The notes under the pieces were generated by a model, which was not told the origin of the DNA, ran no database searches, and was given only the letters and a program-made list of their open reading frames with translations. Positions 1-5,957 of a stretch of 8,353 nt of DNA are shown piece by piece. Positions within the stretch are counted from its first letter, which is position 1; every line of letters starts with the position of its first letter. The DNA comes from Lysobacterales bacterium (GTDB lineage Bacteria; Pseudomonadota; Gammaproteobacteria; Xanthomonadales; Marinicellaceae). A program made the translations under genes and the position numbers. The stretch spans positions 1 to 8,353 of the forward strand of contig WGBZ01000109.1 in the NCBI GenBank assembly GCA_015494035.1, written 5' to 3'.

Positions 1-16
1 AATCAGCGCTTCCCTA
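1..16. mobile_element. Right end of an adjacent foldback (MITE-like) element, cut by window edge
   Basis: The first 14 bases (AATCAGCGCTTCCC) are the reverse complement of the left end of the repeat copy that begins at 17, apart from one outer base. They are followed by TA at 15-16. This is what the right terminus of another copy would look like, ending at 14 and sharing a TA with the next element. Together 2-29 form a perfect 28-bp palindrome centred on the TA. Only the terminal inverted repeat is visible, so it could equally be a remnant of a longer insertion sequence of the same TIR family. Confidence 0.5.
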
Positions 17-177
17 GGGAAGCGCTGATCGAATCGTGACACGGCATCTTGTGGCGTAAAACCGTCCATTTCTGCGTTGCAAACCTTCACAATAGCGTGC
101 TATTGCGTGCGGCTTGCGCCTTGAACTGAACAATTTTACACGACAATCTGCTCGCGCCAGATTCAATCAGAGCTTCC
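17..177. mobile_element. Foldback MITE-like repeat, copy 1 (degraded right end)
   Basis: This ~161-bp repeat matches 1085-1246 with about 18 differences by eye, so roughly 89% identity, in the same orientation. It begins GGGAAGCGCTGATCGAATC and ends GATTCAATCAGAGCTTCC, an imperfect terminal inverted repeat. A perfect 7-bp stem with a 2-base loop (CAATAGC-GT-GCTATTG, 90-105) marks its centre. TA precedes it at 15-16, but the right side reads CCAAA where CCCTA is expected, so that end has decayed or been rearranged. It has no convincing coding capacity. A frame open from TTG at 114 runs out of the repeat into nadK but is probably not translated. The family is not identified by name. Confidence 0.75.
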
Positions 178-213
178 AAAAGAAAAGGGCAGGCCATATC
201 ACTCGGTGGCTCA

Positions 214-252
214 GGCCAGCGGTGAAAACGGCCCAGCCGGTTTGGCCTTTTT
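214..252 (+). terminator. Possible weak rho-independent terminator
   Basis: GGCCA at 214-218 can pair with TGGCC at 243-247, and an inner CGGC/GCCG stem can form around 229-239. A run of five T follows at 248-252. The stem is interrupted, so this is only a candidate. If real, it would stop rightward transcription entering from the left edge before the nadK promoter. The stretch 178-287 holds no gene that I can support. Confidence 0.2.
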
Positions 253-263
253 ACGGCAAAGAA

Positions 264-293
264 TTCAAGCGGTGGGTTTTCTGCCTTTATAAT
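264..293 (+). promoter_or_regulatory. Candidate sigma-70 promoter of nadK
   Basis: A perfect -10 hexamer TATAAT lies at 288-293. A weak -35 (TTCAAG, 264-269) sits 18 bases upstream. Transcription would start near 300, leaving a short leader before the nadK ATG at 327. The last three bases of the -10 are also the first bases of a 13-bp element-end sequence (291-303), so the promoter may be partly element-derived. The consensus -10 and its distance from nadK support the call; the poor -35 weakens it. Confidence 0.5.
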
Positions 294-303
294 CAGAGCT
301 TCC
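291..303. repeat. 13-bp direct repeat of the element terminus
   Basis: AATCAGAGCTTCC occurs here and at 165-177, where it is the right end of repeat copy 1. The spacing is 126 bases. The sequence continues as TTAG, close to the CTAG that follows the intact right terminus at 1246-1249. It is therefore either a remnant of another copy or one edge of a 126-bp insertion or duplication next to copy 1. Confidence 0.6.
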
Positions 304-326
304 TTAGTGGCCGGAGCGTGCATCTT

Positions 327-1085
327 ATGAAAATGGCTTTTGTCGCCAGTGACACCGATAAATCCAGGCAATCCCTGCAGCAGTTGACGGCCCGCTATGG
401 CCAGCACGCACCCGCTGACGCCGAAGTGATCGTGGCATTGGGTGGCGACGGTTTCATGTTGCAGACGCTGCACCAGGTAATGAACACTGGCAAGCCGGTG
501 TTTGGCATGCGTCGTGGCACAGTGGGCTTTCTGATGAACGACTACCGCATGGACGAGTTGCCAGAGCGCATTGCGGCGGCCCAGTCCACAGTGTTGCACC
601 CCTTGAAAATGCGCGCAGAAACCACCACTGGCCGGGTGCATGAAGCGCTGGCCATTAACGAGGTATCCCTGTTGCGTCAAACCCGCCAGTCGGCTCGCAT
701 TGGCATCGAAATCAACGGCCAGCCAAAAATAGACGAGCTGGTCTGTGATGGCGTTTTGTTGTCCACCGCTGCCGGTTCCACCGCCTACAACCTGTCGGCC
801 CATGGCCCGGTGTTGCCCATCGGTTCAGACGTACTGGCGCTGACGCCCATCAGCCCGTTCAGGCCCAGGCGTTGGCGGGGCGCCATCTTGCCGGCCGATG
901 CCCGGGTTCGTTTTCAGGTGCATGATCACGAAAAACGGCCGGTAAGCGCCACGGCGGATAACTTTGAGGTTCGGCACGTGAAAACGGTGGCCGTCAGCGA
1001 AGACAAAAGCAGTCGCATGACCTTGCTGTTTGATCCCGATCACAACCTGGAAGACAGAATTATCAACGAGCAATTCGTTTTTTAG
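327..1085 (+). CDS. nadK: NAD kinase (ATP-NAD kinase, short alphaproteobacterial-like type)
   Basis: A cytoplasmic 252-residue enzyme that phosphorylates NAD to NADP, the only known route to NADP. Visible signatures are the GGDG nucleotide-binding motif (residues 39-42, catalytic Asp41), the NE pair (111-112), and the conserved DGVLLSTAAGSTAY block (141-154). Also present is SPFRPRRWRGA (176-186), which I associate with the alphaproteobacterial form. It lacks the longer N-terminus of E. coli NadK (292 residues). ATG at 327 is preferred because GGAG lies 10 bases upstream and the VASD strand of the domain begins there. The same frame is open back to TTG at 114, but that stretch is repeat DNA. 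Its TAG stop is made from the TA at 1083-1084 and the first G of the following element. It is monocistronic, bracketed by repeats, and convergent with cysQ. Confidence 0.93.
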   Translation: MKMAFVASDTDKSRQSLQQLTARYGQHAPADAEVIVALGGDGFMLQTLHQVMNTGKPVFGMRRGTVGFLMNDYRMDELPERIAAAQSTVLHPLKMRAETTTGRVHEALAINEVSLLRQTRQSARIGIEINGQPKIDELVCDGVLLSTAAGSTAYNLSAHGPVLPIGSDVLALTPISPFRPRRWRGAILPADARVRFQVHDHEKRPVSATADNFEVRHVKTVAVSEDKSSRMTLLFDPDHNLEDRIINEQFVF

Positions 1086-1246
1086 GGAGCCTCTGATTGA
1101 ATCGTGACAGGGCATCTTGCGGTGTAAAATCGTCCATTTCTGCCTTGCAAACCTTCACAATAGCTGGCTATTGCGTGCGGTTTGCGCCTTGAGCTGAACA
1201 ATTTTACACTCCAATCTGTTCGCGCCAGATTCAATCAGAGGCTCCC
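1085..1246. mobile_element. Intact foldback MITE-like element, copy 2, between convergent nadK and cysQ
   Basis: A 162-bp element with perfect 19-bp terminal inverted repeats (GGGAGCCTCTGATTGAATC at 1085-1103 and its complement at 1228-1246). TA lies on each side (1083-1084, 1247-1248), as expected for a TA target duplication. Inside, GTGTAAAAT (1122-1130) pairs with ATTTTACAC (1201-1209), GCAAACC (1147-1153) with GGTTTGC (1179-1185), and CAATAGC with GCTATTG (1158-1173). The stems share a centre at about 1165.5, so the whole element can fold end to end. It encodes no transposase and would be moved in trans. TA duplication is typical of IS630/Tc1-type elements and some IS5 subgroups; the family is not determined. 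It may also act as a bidirectional transcript end, although no T-tract follows the hairpin. Confidence 0.85.
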
Positions 1247-2112
1247 TAGCGCTCTGTTGCCTGCTCGGCGGCTTCTTTTTCCGTCTTTTTGCGGGCATTT
1301 TCGGCCAGTTGTTGGCGGGCCTTTTCCGGCGCTGTCCAGTCAATGCGCGGGTCGCCACAGGCCAGAAAATGGGGGTTGAGGAGGCTGTCCTTGTGACCAT
1401 AGCGCAGCGGCTGGCCTTCGGCAGTCAGCACCTGGCCACCGGCCTGTTCCACAACGCAGTGCGCCGCGGCGGTGTCCCATTCGCTGGTCAGGCCCAGACG
1501 CGGGTAGACATCAGCCAGGCCCTCGGCCACCTTGCACAATTTCAGGGAACTGCCCATGGCGGTGAGTTCATGCGGCCCCAGTTTCTGCAGGTATTCTGTC
1601 ACCGCTTCACTGGCGTGGGAACGGCTGCCAACCACCACGGGAGGGGCGCAGGCGGGTCGGCGCACGCGGATCGGTTCGCCGTCTTTCAAGGCGCCAACCC
1701 CCCGCGCGGCGGCATAGGTCTCCCCGGTGACCGGCACGTGTACCACGCCCAGCATTGGTTGGTTGTTGTCGATGATGGCAATGTTGACCGTGAACTCGCC
1801 ATTGCGCTTGATGAACTCCTTGGTGCCATCCAGCGGGTCCACCAGCCAGTAGCGCTTCCATTGGGAACGCTCTGCAAACGGAATGTGAGCCGATTCTTCC
1901 GAAAGCAGTGGCAGGTCCGGGTCGATCAGGTCCAGCAGTTCGGTCAGGGTTTCATGCGCGGCCAGATCAGCCCGGGTCAGTGGCGAATCGTCGGCCTTGA
2001 TGCGAACCTGGTACTCATCACCGTGGTAAATCTCCAGAATGGCCTTGCCGGCTTCCTTGGCGGCTTCGACGACATCCAGCAACAGGCTGTAAATATAGCG
2101 ATCAGAACGCAT
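1246..2112 (-). CDS. cysQ: 3'(2'),5'-bisphosphate nucleotidase CysQ
   Basis: A 288-residue member of the inositol monophosphatase superfamily. CysQ enzymes remove the 3'-phosphate of 3'-phosphoadenosine 5'-phosphate (PAP), the by-product of sulfate assimilation and sulfotransfer, and need Mg2+. Metal-binding motifs are all present: EE (72-73), DPLDGT (92-97) and WD (212-213) in SEWDTAA, followed by EQAGG. The KEFIKRNGEFTVNIA block (98-112) is typical of CysQ rather than of inositol monophosphatase. ATG at 2112 is chosen because GAGG lies 5 bases upstream; an upstream ATG at 2211 would overlap the preceding gene by 77 bases. The C-terminus carries about 28 extra, charged, helix-prone residues (261-288) compared with E. 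coli CysQ (246 residues), ending at a TAG stop formed by the TA flanking the repeat. It is the last gene of the operon, 22 bases after the HisN-like gene. Confidence 0.88.
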   Translation of the reverse strand: MRSDRYIYSLLLDVVEAAKEAGKAILEIYHGDEYQVRIKADDSPLTRADLAAHETLTELLDLIDPDLPLLSEESAHIPFAERSQWKRYWLVDPLDGTKEFIKRNGEFTVNIAIIDNNQPMLGVVHVPVTGETYAAARGVGALKDGEPIRVRRPACAPPVVVGSRSHASEAVTEYLQKLGPHELTAMGSSLKLCKVAEGLADVYPRLGLTSEWDTAAAHCVVEQAGGQVLTAEGQPLRYGHKDSLLNPHFLACGDPRIDWTAPEKARQQLAENARKKTEKEAAEQATER

Positions 2113-2134
2113 GCGTGCCTCGTGTGTGCCGGTG

Positions 2135-2929
2135 TCAGCCGGCCGGGTTGAGTAAGGAAAATGCCTGGCGGTGCAAGCCGGGGCTGGCCGCCAGTACCGA
2201 GGTGGTTTCAAGGTTCACCGGCTGTCCGTTCAGGTCGGTGAACACGCCTCCGGCTTCGGTCACAATCAAGCTCAATGCGGCGATGTCGAGAATATTGACG
2301 TCGGACTCCACCACCACATCGAGCTTGCCTGAGGCCAGCAGGTGGTAGTGGTAAAAATCCCCGTAGCCACGGGTTTTGCCACAGGCCAGCAGTAACTGAC
2401 CCAGCCGTTCCCAGCCGTTTGTGACCAGGCTCTTGATGTTGCCGGTGGACACGCAGGCCTGTTCCAGCGGTGTCTGTGTGTCCACAGTAATCCGCTGGCC
2501 ATTGAGGAAAGCGCCGCCATGGCGCGTGGCCCAGGCGGTTTCCCCGAAAGCTGGCGCATTGGAAACGCCCAGCACGATGCAGCCCTTGTGCATCAGGGCG
2601 ATCTGAGTGGAGAAAAACGGGTATTCGCGGATAAAACTCTTGGTGCCATCGATGGGGTCAACCAACCACAGGAAGTCCGAATCGCGGTCACTGCGACCGG
2701 TTTCTTCCCCATAAAACCCGTGGTCAGGAAAGGCGGCTGCCAGGTGTTGGCGAATAACCCGCTCTGATTCGATATCGGCCAGGGTTACCGGCGAGGCATC
2801 GGCCTTGAGGGTGATGTCGGGGGATTGCCGGTAATATTTATTGATGACTATTTCCGCCGCCTGGCTGGCTTCGCGGGCCACCTTCAGGGCCCAGGCCAGG
2901 TCGATGTCGGGCAAGGTGGAGGTGTTCAT
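2135..2929 (-). CDS. Inositol monophosphatase-family phosphatase, HisN-like (histidinol-phosphatase type)
   Basis: A 264-residue Mg2+-dependent sugar or alcohol phosphate phosphatase. Motifs seen are LKADASPVT (41-49), GEETG (74-78), DPIDGT (91-96), and NILDIAALSLIVTEAGG (212-228), which holds the third metal Asp (215). The RGYGDFYHYHLLASGKLDVVVE stretch (187-208) resembles the HisN-type histidinol-phosphatases, so that is the best guess. Inositol-1-phosphate or another polysaccharide-related phosphate remains possible. Oddly, the Trp of the usual WD motif is Leu here. Start ATG is 3 bases after the stop of the mannose enzyme gene; only a weak GGA lies 13 bases upstream, so translation probably depends on coupling. 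It is a paralogue of the downstream cysQ. Confidence 0.8.
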   Translation of the reverse strand: MNTSTLPDIDLAWALKVAREASQAAEIVINKYYRQSPDITLKADASPVTLADIESERVIRQHLAAAFPDHGFYGEETGRSDRDSDFLWLVDPIDGTKSFIREYPFFSTQIALMHKGCIVLGVSNAPAFGETAWATRHGGAFLNGQRITVDTQTPLEQACVSTGNIKSLVTNGWERLGQLLLACGKTRGYGDFYHYHLLASGKLDVVVESDVNILDIAALSLIVTEAGGVFTDLNGQPVNLETTSVLAASPGLHRQAFSLLNPAG

Positions 2930-2932
2930 GGC

Positions 2933-4420
2933 TCAGGCGATTCCAGAACCGGCTTTTCCGGTTGTGGCGACCCGGCCATAGATGTCCTCGAACCGTTCAA
3001 TGTCGTCCTCGCCGAAATAGCTGCCGGTCTGCACTTCGATCAGGGCTATGTCGCGGTCGGTGGGGTTTTCCAACCGATGCATTTGGCCTGCGGGGATGTA
3101 GGTGGATTCATTCTGGCGCAGGGTGAATTCTTTCTCCCCCACGCGGACCCGGGCTTCGCCATCCACCACCGTCCAGTGTTCGCTGCGGTGTTTATGCCGT
3201 TGCAAGGATAGCACCTGGCCGGGCTTGACCACCAGTCGTTTCACCTTGCAGTCGTCGGCATCTTCCAGCACGGTATAGCTGCCCCAGGGCCGGTGCACGG
3301 TCTGGTGATAGACCGCCGCCTCATGGTTGTGGGCCTTGAGAAATTGCACCACGTCCTTGACGCCCTGGGAGCGGTCGCGGTGGGCCACCAGCACCGCATC
3401 GCCGGTGTCCACAATCATCAGATCTTCCACGCCGACGGTCGCCACCAGCCGGTCGCCGGCCCGCACGTAGGTGTTTTTTGTGTCCACGGTAATGGCTTTG
3501 CCTTCCACCCGGTTGCCGCATTCATCGCAGTCAGCCAGGGCGGCCATGGCGTTCCAGGAGCCGATGTCGTTCCAGTCAAAGCGGCTGTCCACCACGGCGC
3601 AGTTGGCGGCTTTTTCCATGATGGCGTAGTCGATGGAAATATCCGGCATGGAGGCAAAGGTGTCTGCGTCCAGCTCGATCACCGTGCCTTGCTGGGCCGG
3701 GTGGGTGCTGGCTTCGTAACAGCGCCGGGCCGCAGTCAGTACCTCCGGTGCATGTTGCCCAAAAGCGTCCAGAGCCGCGCCCACAGGCAGACAGAACATG
3801 CCGGAGTTCCAGAGGTAGTCGCCACTGGACAGGTATTTTCTGGCGGTTTCCAGATCGGGTTTTTCCACAAAACGTTCCACGGTACGTGCCTGGGTACCCG
3901 GAATGGGTTCACCGGCCTTGATGTAGCCGTAACCGGTTTCCGGGTGGGTGGGGAAAATGCCAAAGGTGGTCAGGTAGTCGCCTTGGGCGGCCTGCATGGC
4001 CTCAGCCACGGTGGCTTCGAAGGTGGCCTGATCGCGGATCAGGTGATCAGCCGGCATCACCAGCATCAGCGCATCATCGCCAAAGCGGTCAGCAATGGTC
4101 AGCGCGGCCAGTGCCACGGCCGGGGCCGTGTTGCGCCCGGTGGGTTCCAGCAGGTAGAGCTGTTTGTCCATGTCCACGCCGTCGATCTGGCGGTACAGAT
4201 CACGGGTAATGAAATAATAATCCCGCGAGGTGACGGTCATGACCGTGCCATCGTGAGACAGCGGCAGTGCCCGTTGCAGCGTCAGTTCGGCCAGGGTCTT
4301 GCCATTGGCCAGTTTCATGAACGGCTTGGGGTAGGCGCGGCGGGAAACCGGCCACAGCCGGGTGCCGGCGCCACCGGAAAGAATCACGGGAATAAGGGGT
4401 CGGGTGGGTTTTTCAGACAT
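2933..4420 (-). CDS. manC: Bifunctional mannose-1-phosphate guanylyltransferase / mannose-6-phosphate isomerase (type II)
   Basis: A 495-residue cytoplasmic enzyme of the AlgA/XanB/CpsB/ManC type. It interconverts fructose-6-P and mannose-6-P and makes GDP-mannose from mannose-1-P and GTP. The N-terminal nucleotidyltransferase domain shows GGAGTRLWPVSRRAYPKPF (16-34), EPTGRNTAPAV (92-102), MPADH (122-126), FVEKP (184-188) and WNSGMF (204-209). The C-terminal cupin isomerase domain shows RPWG (377-380), QRHKHRSEHW (407-416, metal ligands), IPAGQMHRLEN (442-452) and EVQTGSYFGEDDIER (462-476). The length is normal for the bifunctional form. ATG overlaps the rfbD stop by one base (TGATG), and GGAG lies 8 bases upstream. 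A phosphomannomutase, needed for the intermediate step, is not in the window. Confidence 0.96.
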   Translation of the reverse strand: MSEKPTRPLIPVILSGGAGTRLWPVSRRAYPKPFMKLANGKTLAELTLQRALPLSHDGTVMTVTSRDYYFITRDLYRQIDGVDMDKQLYLLEPTGRNTAPAVALAALTIADRFGDDALMLVMPADHLIRDQATFEATVAEAMQAAQGDYLTTFGIFPTHPETGYGYIKAGEPIPGTQARTVERFVEKPDLETARKYLSSGDYLWNSGMFCLPVGAALDAFGQHAPEVLTAARRCYEASTHPAQQGTVIELDADTFASMPDISIDYAIMEKAANCAVVDSRFDWNDIGSWNAMAALADCDECGNRVEGKAITVDTKNTYVRAGDRLVATVGVEDLMIVDTGDAVLVAHRDRSQGVKDVVQFLKAHNHEAAVYHQTVHRPWGSYTVLEDADDCKVKRLVVKPGQVLSLQRHKHRSEHWTVVDGEARVRVGEKEFTLRQNESTYIPAGQMHRLENPTDRDIALIEVQTGSYFGEDDIERFEDIYGRVATTGKAGSGIA

Positions 4421-5403
4421 CAGTTTTCTCCCTCACCGGCAGCCTCGGTGGCTTTCGGCCTGGCATGGTCCGGGGACTGCGAATGGTTTAGTTGATTCAG
4501 TTCTTGCAGAAAATGGGGATCGAGGCCCTGCATGGTGTGTTGCAAGCCGCTGTGCCAGTGGGGCAGGGCCAGGCCAAACGTGGTGTGTAACTTGCTGTTG
4601 TCCAGCACCGAATAGGCCGGACGTGTGGCGGCGGTGGGATAGTCCTCACTGGCAATGGCCACCACTTCGGGTTTGATTTCGATCAGCCCCAGGCGCTGGG
4701 CGTGGGAAAAAATACGTCGCGCAAATCCGCACCATGAGGTTTTCCCGCCACCGGTGGCGTGAAAAACGCCAATGGCCGGGTGCTTGAATGTCAGTAACAC
4801 CAGCCGGGCGAGGTCAGCTGCGGCCGTGGGGGAACCAGTCTGGTCATCCACCACCCGTATCTGCTCGTGCGTTTGGGCCAGGCGCAGCATGGTTTTGAGA
4901 AAATTGTGGCCGTGCAGGGAATAGACCCAGGCGGTGCGGAAGACCTTGTAATCGCCGCCGGCTTCCTGAATCAGTCGCTCGCCAGCGGCTTTGCTGGACC
5001 CGTATACGCTTTGGGGGGCAATGGGGTCGTCTTCATGCCACGGCGTATCGCTGTGGCCGGAGAAGACATAATCAGTGGAAAAATGTATCAGCCGACTGCC
5101 CTGGCGGGCGTTGTATTCGGCCAGTTGGCCCACGGCTTCGGCATTGATGCGCCAGGCGCGTTCGGGTTCACTTTCGGCCCGGTCGACGGCAGTGTAGGCC
5201 GCGGCATTGACAATCAGGTCCGGGCGCACGGTCTCCAGCATCCGCGCCAGCTGGTCGGGCTGTTCCAGGTCCAGAGCCACTGTGCCCATGCCTCGCACGG
5301 TTTTGCCGGTGCGTGTGGTGGGCACCACCTCACCAAAATGGTGCAGCCCCGGCCATATCGCCGAGCCCACCTGACCGTCGGCGCCTGTCAACAGGATTTT
5401 CAT
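4420..5403 (-). CDS. rfbD: dTDP-4-dehydrorhamnose reductase
   Basis: A 327-residue NAD(P)H-dependent short-chain reductase catalysing the last step to dTDP-L-rhamnose. It shows the Rossmann motif GADGQVG (7-13), NAAAYTAVDRAE (66-77), STDYVFSG (109-116), the catalytic YxxxK at 134-138 (YGSSK), QTGSPT (188-193) and TRPAYSVLDNSKL (260-272). ATG at 5403 overlaps the rfbC stop as ATGA; no clear Shine-Dalgarno sequence precedes it, so it is probably translated by ribosomes finishing rfbC. An ATG at 5496 in the same frame lies inside rfbC and is rejected. The C-terminus extends about 28 residues beyond E. coli RfbD (299 residues) with a hydrophilic tail (about 305-327) of no recognised function. Synonym rmlD. 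Confidence 0.96.
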   Translation of the reverse strand: MKILLTGADGQVGSAIWPGLHHFGEVVPTTRTGKTVRGMGTVALDLEQPDQLARMLETVRPDLIVNAAAYTAVDRAESEPERAWRINAEAVGQLAEYNARQGSRLIHFSTDYVFSGHSDTPWHEDDPIAPQSVYGSSKAAGERLIQEAGGDYKVFRTAWVYSLHGHNFLKTMLRLAQTHEQIRVVDDQTGSPTAAADLARLVLLTFKHPAIGVFHATGGGKTSWCGFARRIFSHAQRLGLIEIKPEVVAIASEDYPTAATRPAYSVLDNSKLHTTFGLALPHWHSGLQHTMQGLDPHFLQELNQLNHSQSPDHARPKATEAAGEGEN

Positions 5404-5957
5404 GGCGTTATGGTCGGGAGTTGGCGGGTGGGTATGTCTTTTAATCGCGGCAAATTGCTGTCCTTTTCGGATAACAGAGGCTGGGCCACCGGCCATTCAA
5501 TGCCAATGTCCGGGTCGTTCCATAACACCCCGGTATCACACTCGGGGGCATAGGTTTCGGTGCAGTGGTAGGCAAAAAGGGCCGAATCCGAGAGCACACA
5601 AAAACCGTGCGCAAAACCTTCAGGCACATAAAACTGACGGAAATTATCGGCCGATAAGGTCACGCCATGCCACTGGCCAAAGGTGCCAGAATCGGGCCGG
5701 ATGTCCACCGCCACGTCAAACACCGTGCCTTCAAGCACATACACCAGCTTTCCCTGCGCCTGTGGATGCTGAAAATGCAGGCCGCGCAGGACGTGTTTGG
5801 CCGAACGCGAGACATTACTTTGCACAAAGTGCGTTGGCAGGCCGTGTTCACCGTAACGCTTGGCATTCCAGCTTTCCAGAAAAAAACCACGCGCGTCGCC
5901 AAAAACCCGGGGTTCAATGATTTTGACGCCCGGCAGGGGTGTGTCCAGCACCTTCAC
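5400..5957 (-). CDS. rfbC: dTDP-4-dehydrorhamnose 3,5-epimerase
   Basis: A 185-residue cupin-fold epimerase that converts dTDP-4-keto-6-deoxy-glucose to the L-lyxo form. Visible active-site elements are RGLHFQ (58-63, general-base His61), Lys70 in [10 protein letters not shown], the substrate-wall block [15 protein letters not shown] (110-124), Tyr130, and Asp166 in SEKDSNLP, the presumed partner of His61. The length is normal for the family. It uses a GTG start that overlaps the rfbA stop (GTGA), preceded by a good purine-rich site (AGGAAGG) about 3 bases upstream. Synonym rmlC. Confidence 0.97.
   Translation of the reverse strand: MKVLDTPLPGVKIIEPRVFGDARGFFLESWNAKRYGEHGLPTHFVQSNVSRSAKHVLRGLHFQHPQAQGKLVYVLEGTVFDVAVDIRPDSGTFGQWHGVTLSADNFRQFYVPEGFAHGFCVLSDSALFAYHCTETYAPECDTGVLWNDPDIGIEWPVAQPLLSEKDSNLPRLKDIPTRQLPTITP

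Noticed and set aside
114..326. In-frame extension of nadK back to TTG at 114 (71 extra residues)
   Set aside because: The extension is translated repeat and leader DNA and resembles no part of NAD kinases. It also crosses the consensus TATAAT, while ATG at 327 has a ribosome-binding site and starts at the conserved domain. It stays open partly because the repeated element ends are 126 bases (42 codons) apart.
87..803. A 238-codon open frame on the - strand opposite nadK
   Set aside because: It overlaps the conserved NAD kinase motifs on the other strand and begins inside the gene; the translation shows no known family.
1085..1246. Foldback element as a canonical rho-independent terminator
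   Set aside because: The hairpin is not followed by a T-tract in either direction. The T run in nadK (1078-1083) lies before the element, not after it. Another 3'-end function remains possible but is not shown.
1085..1246. IS5-type 4-base target duplication (YTAR) instead of TA
   Set aside because: The outer bases read TTAG on the left and CTAG on the right, so a 4-base duplication would carry a mismatch, whereas TA is exact. The IS5 possibility is weakened but not excluded.
17..1246. CRISPR array or tandem repeat interpretation of the repeated segments
   Set aside because: There are only two long copies about 1 kb apart, each with inverted ends and separated by a gene, without regular short spacers.
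1309..2151. A 280-codon open frame on the + strand opposite cysQ
   Set aside because: It is an antisense shadow of cysQ, with no motifs and no ribosome-binding site that I could see.
3293..4495. A 400-codon open frame on the + strand opposite manC
   Set aside because: It is antisense to a gene with full family motifs. Its product is rich in Gly, His and Val with no recognisable domain, as expected from the complement of GC-rich coding DNA.
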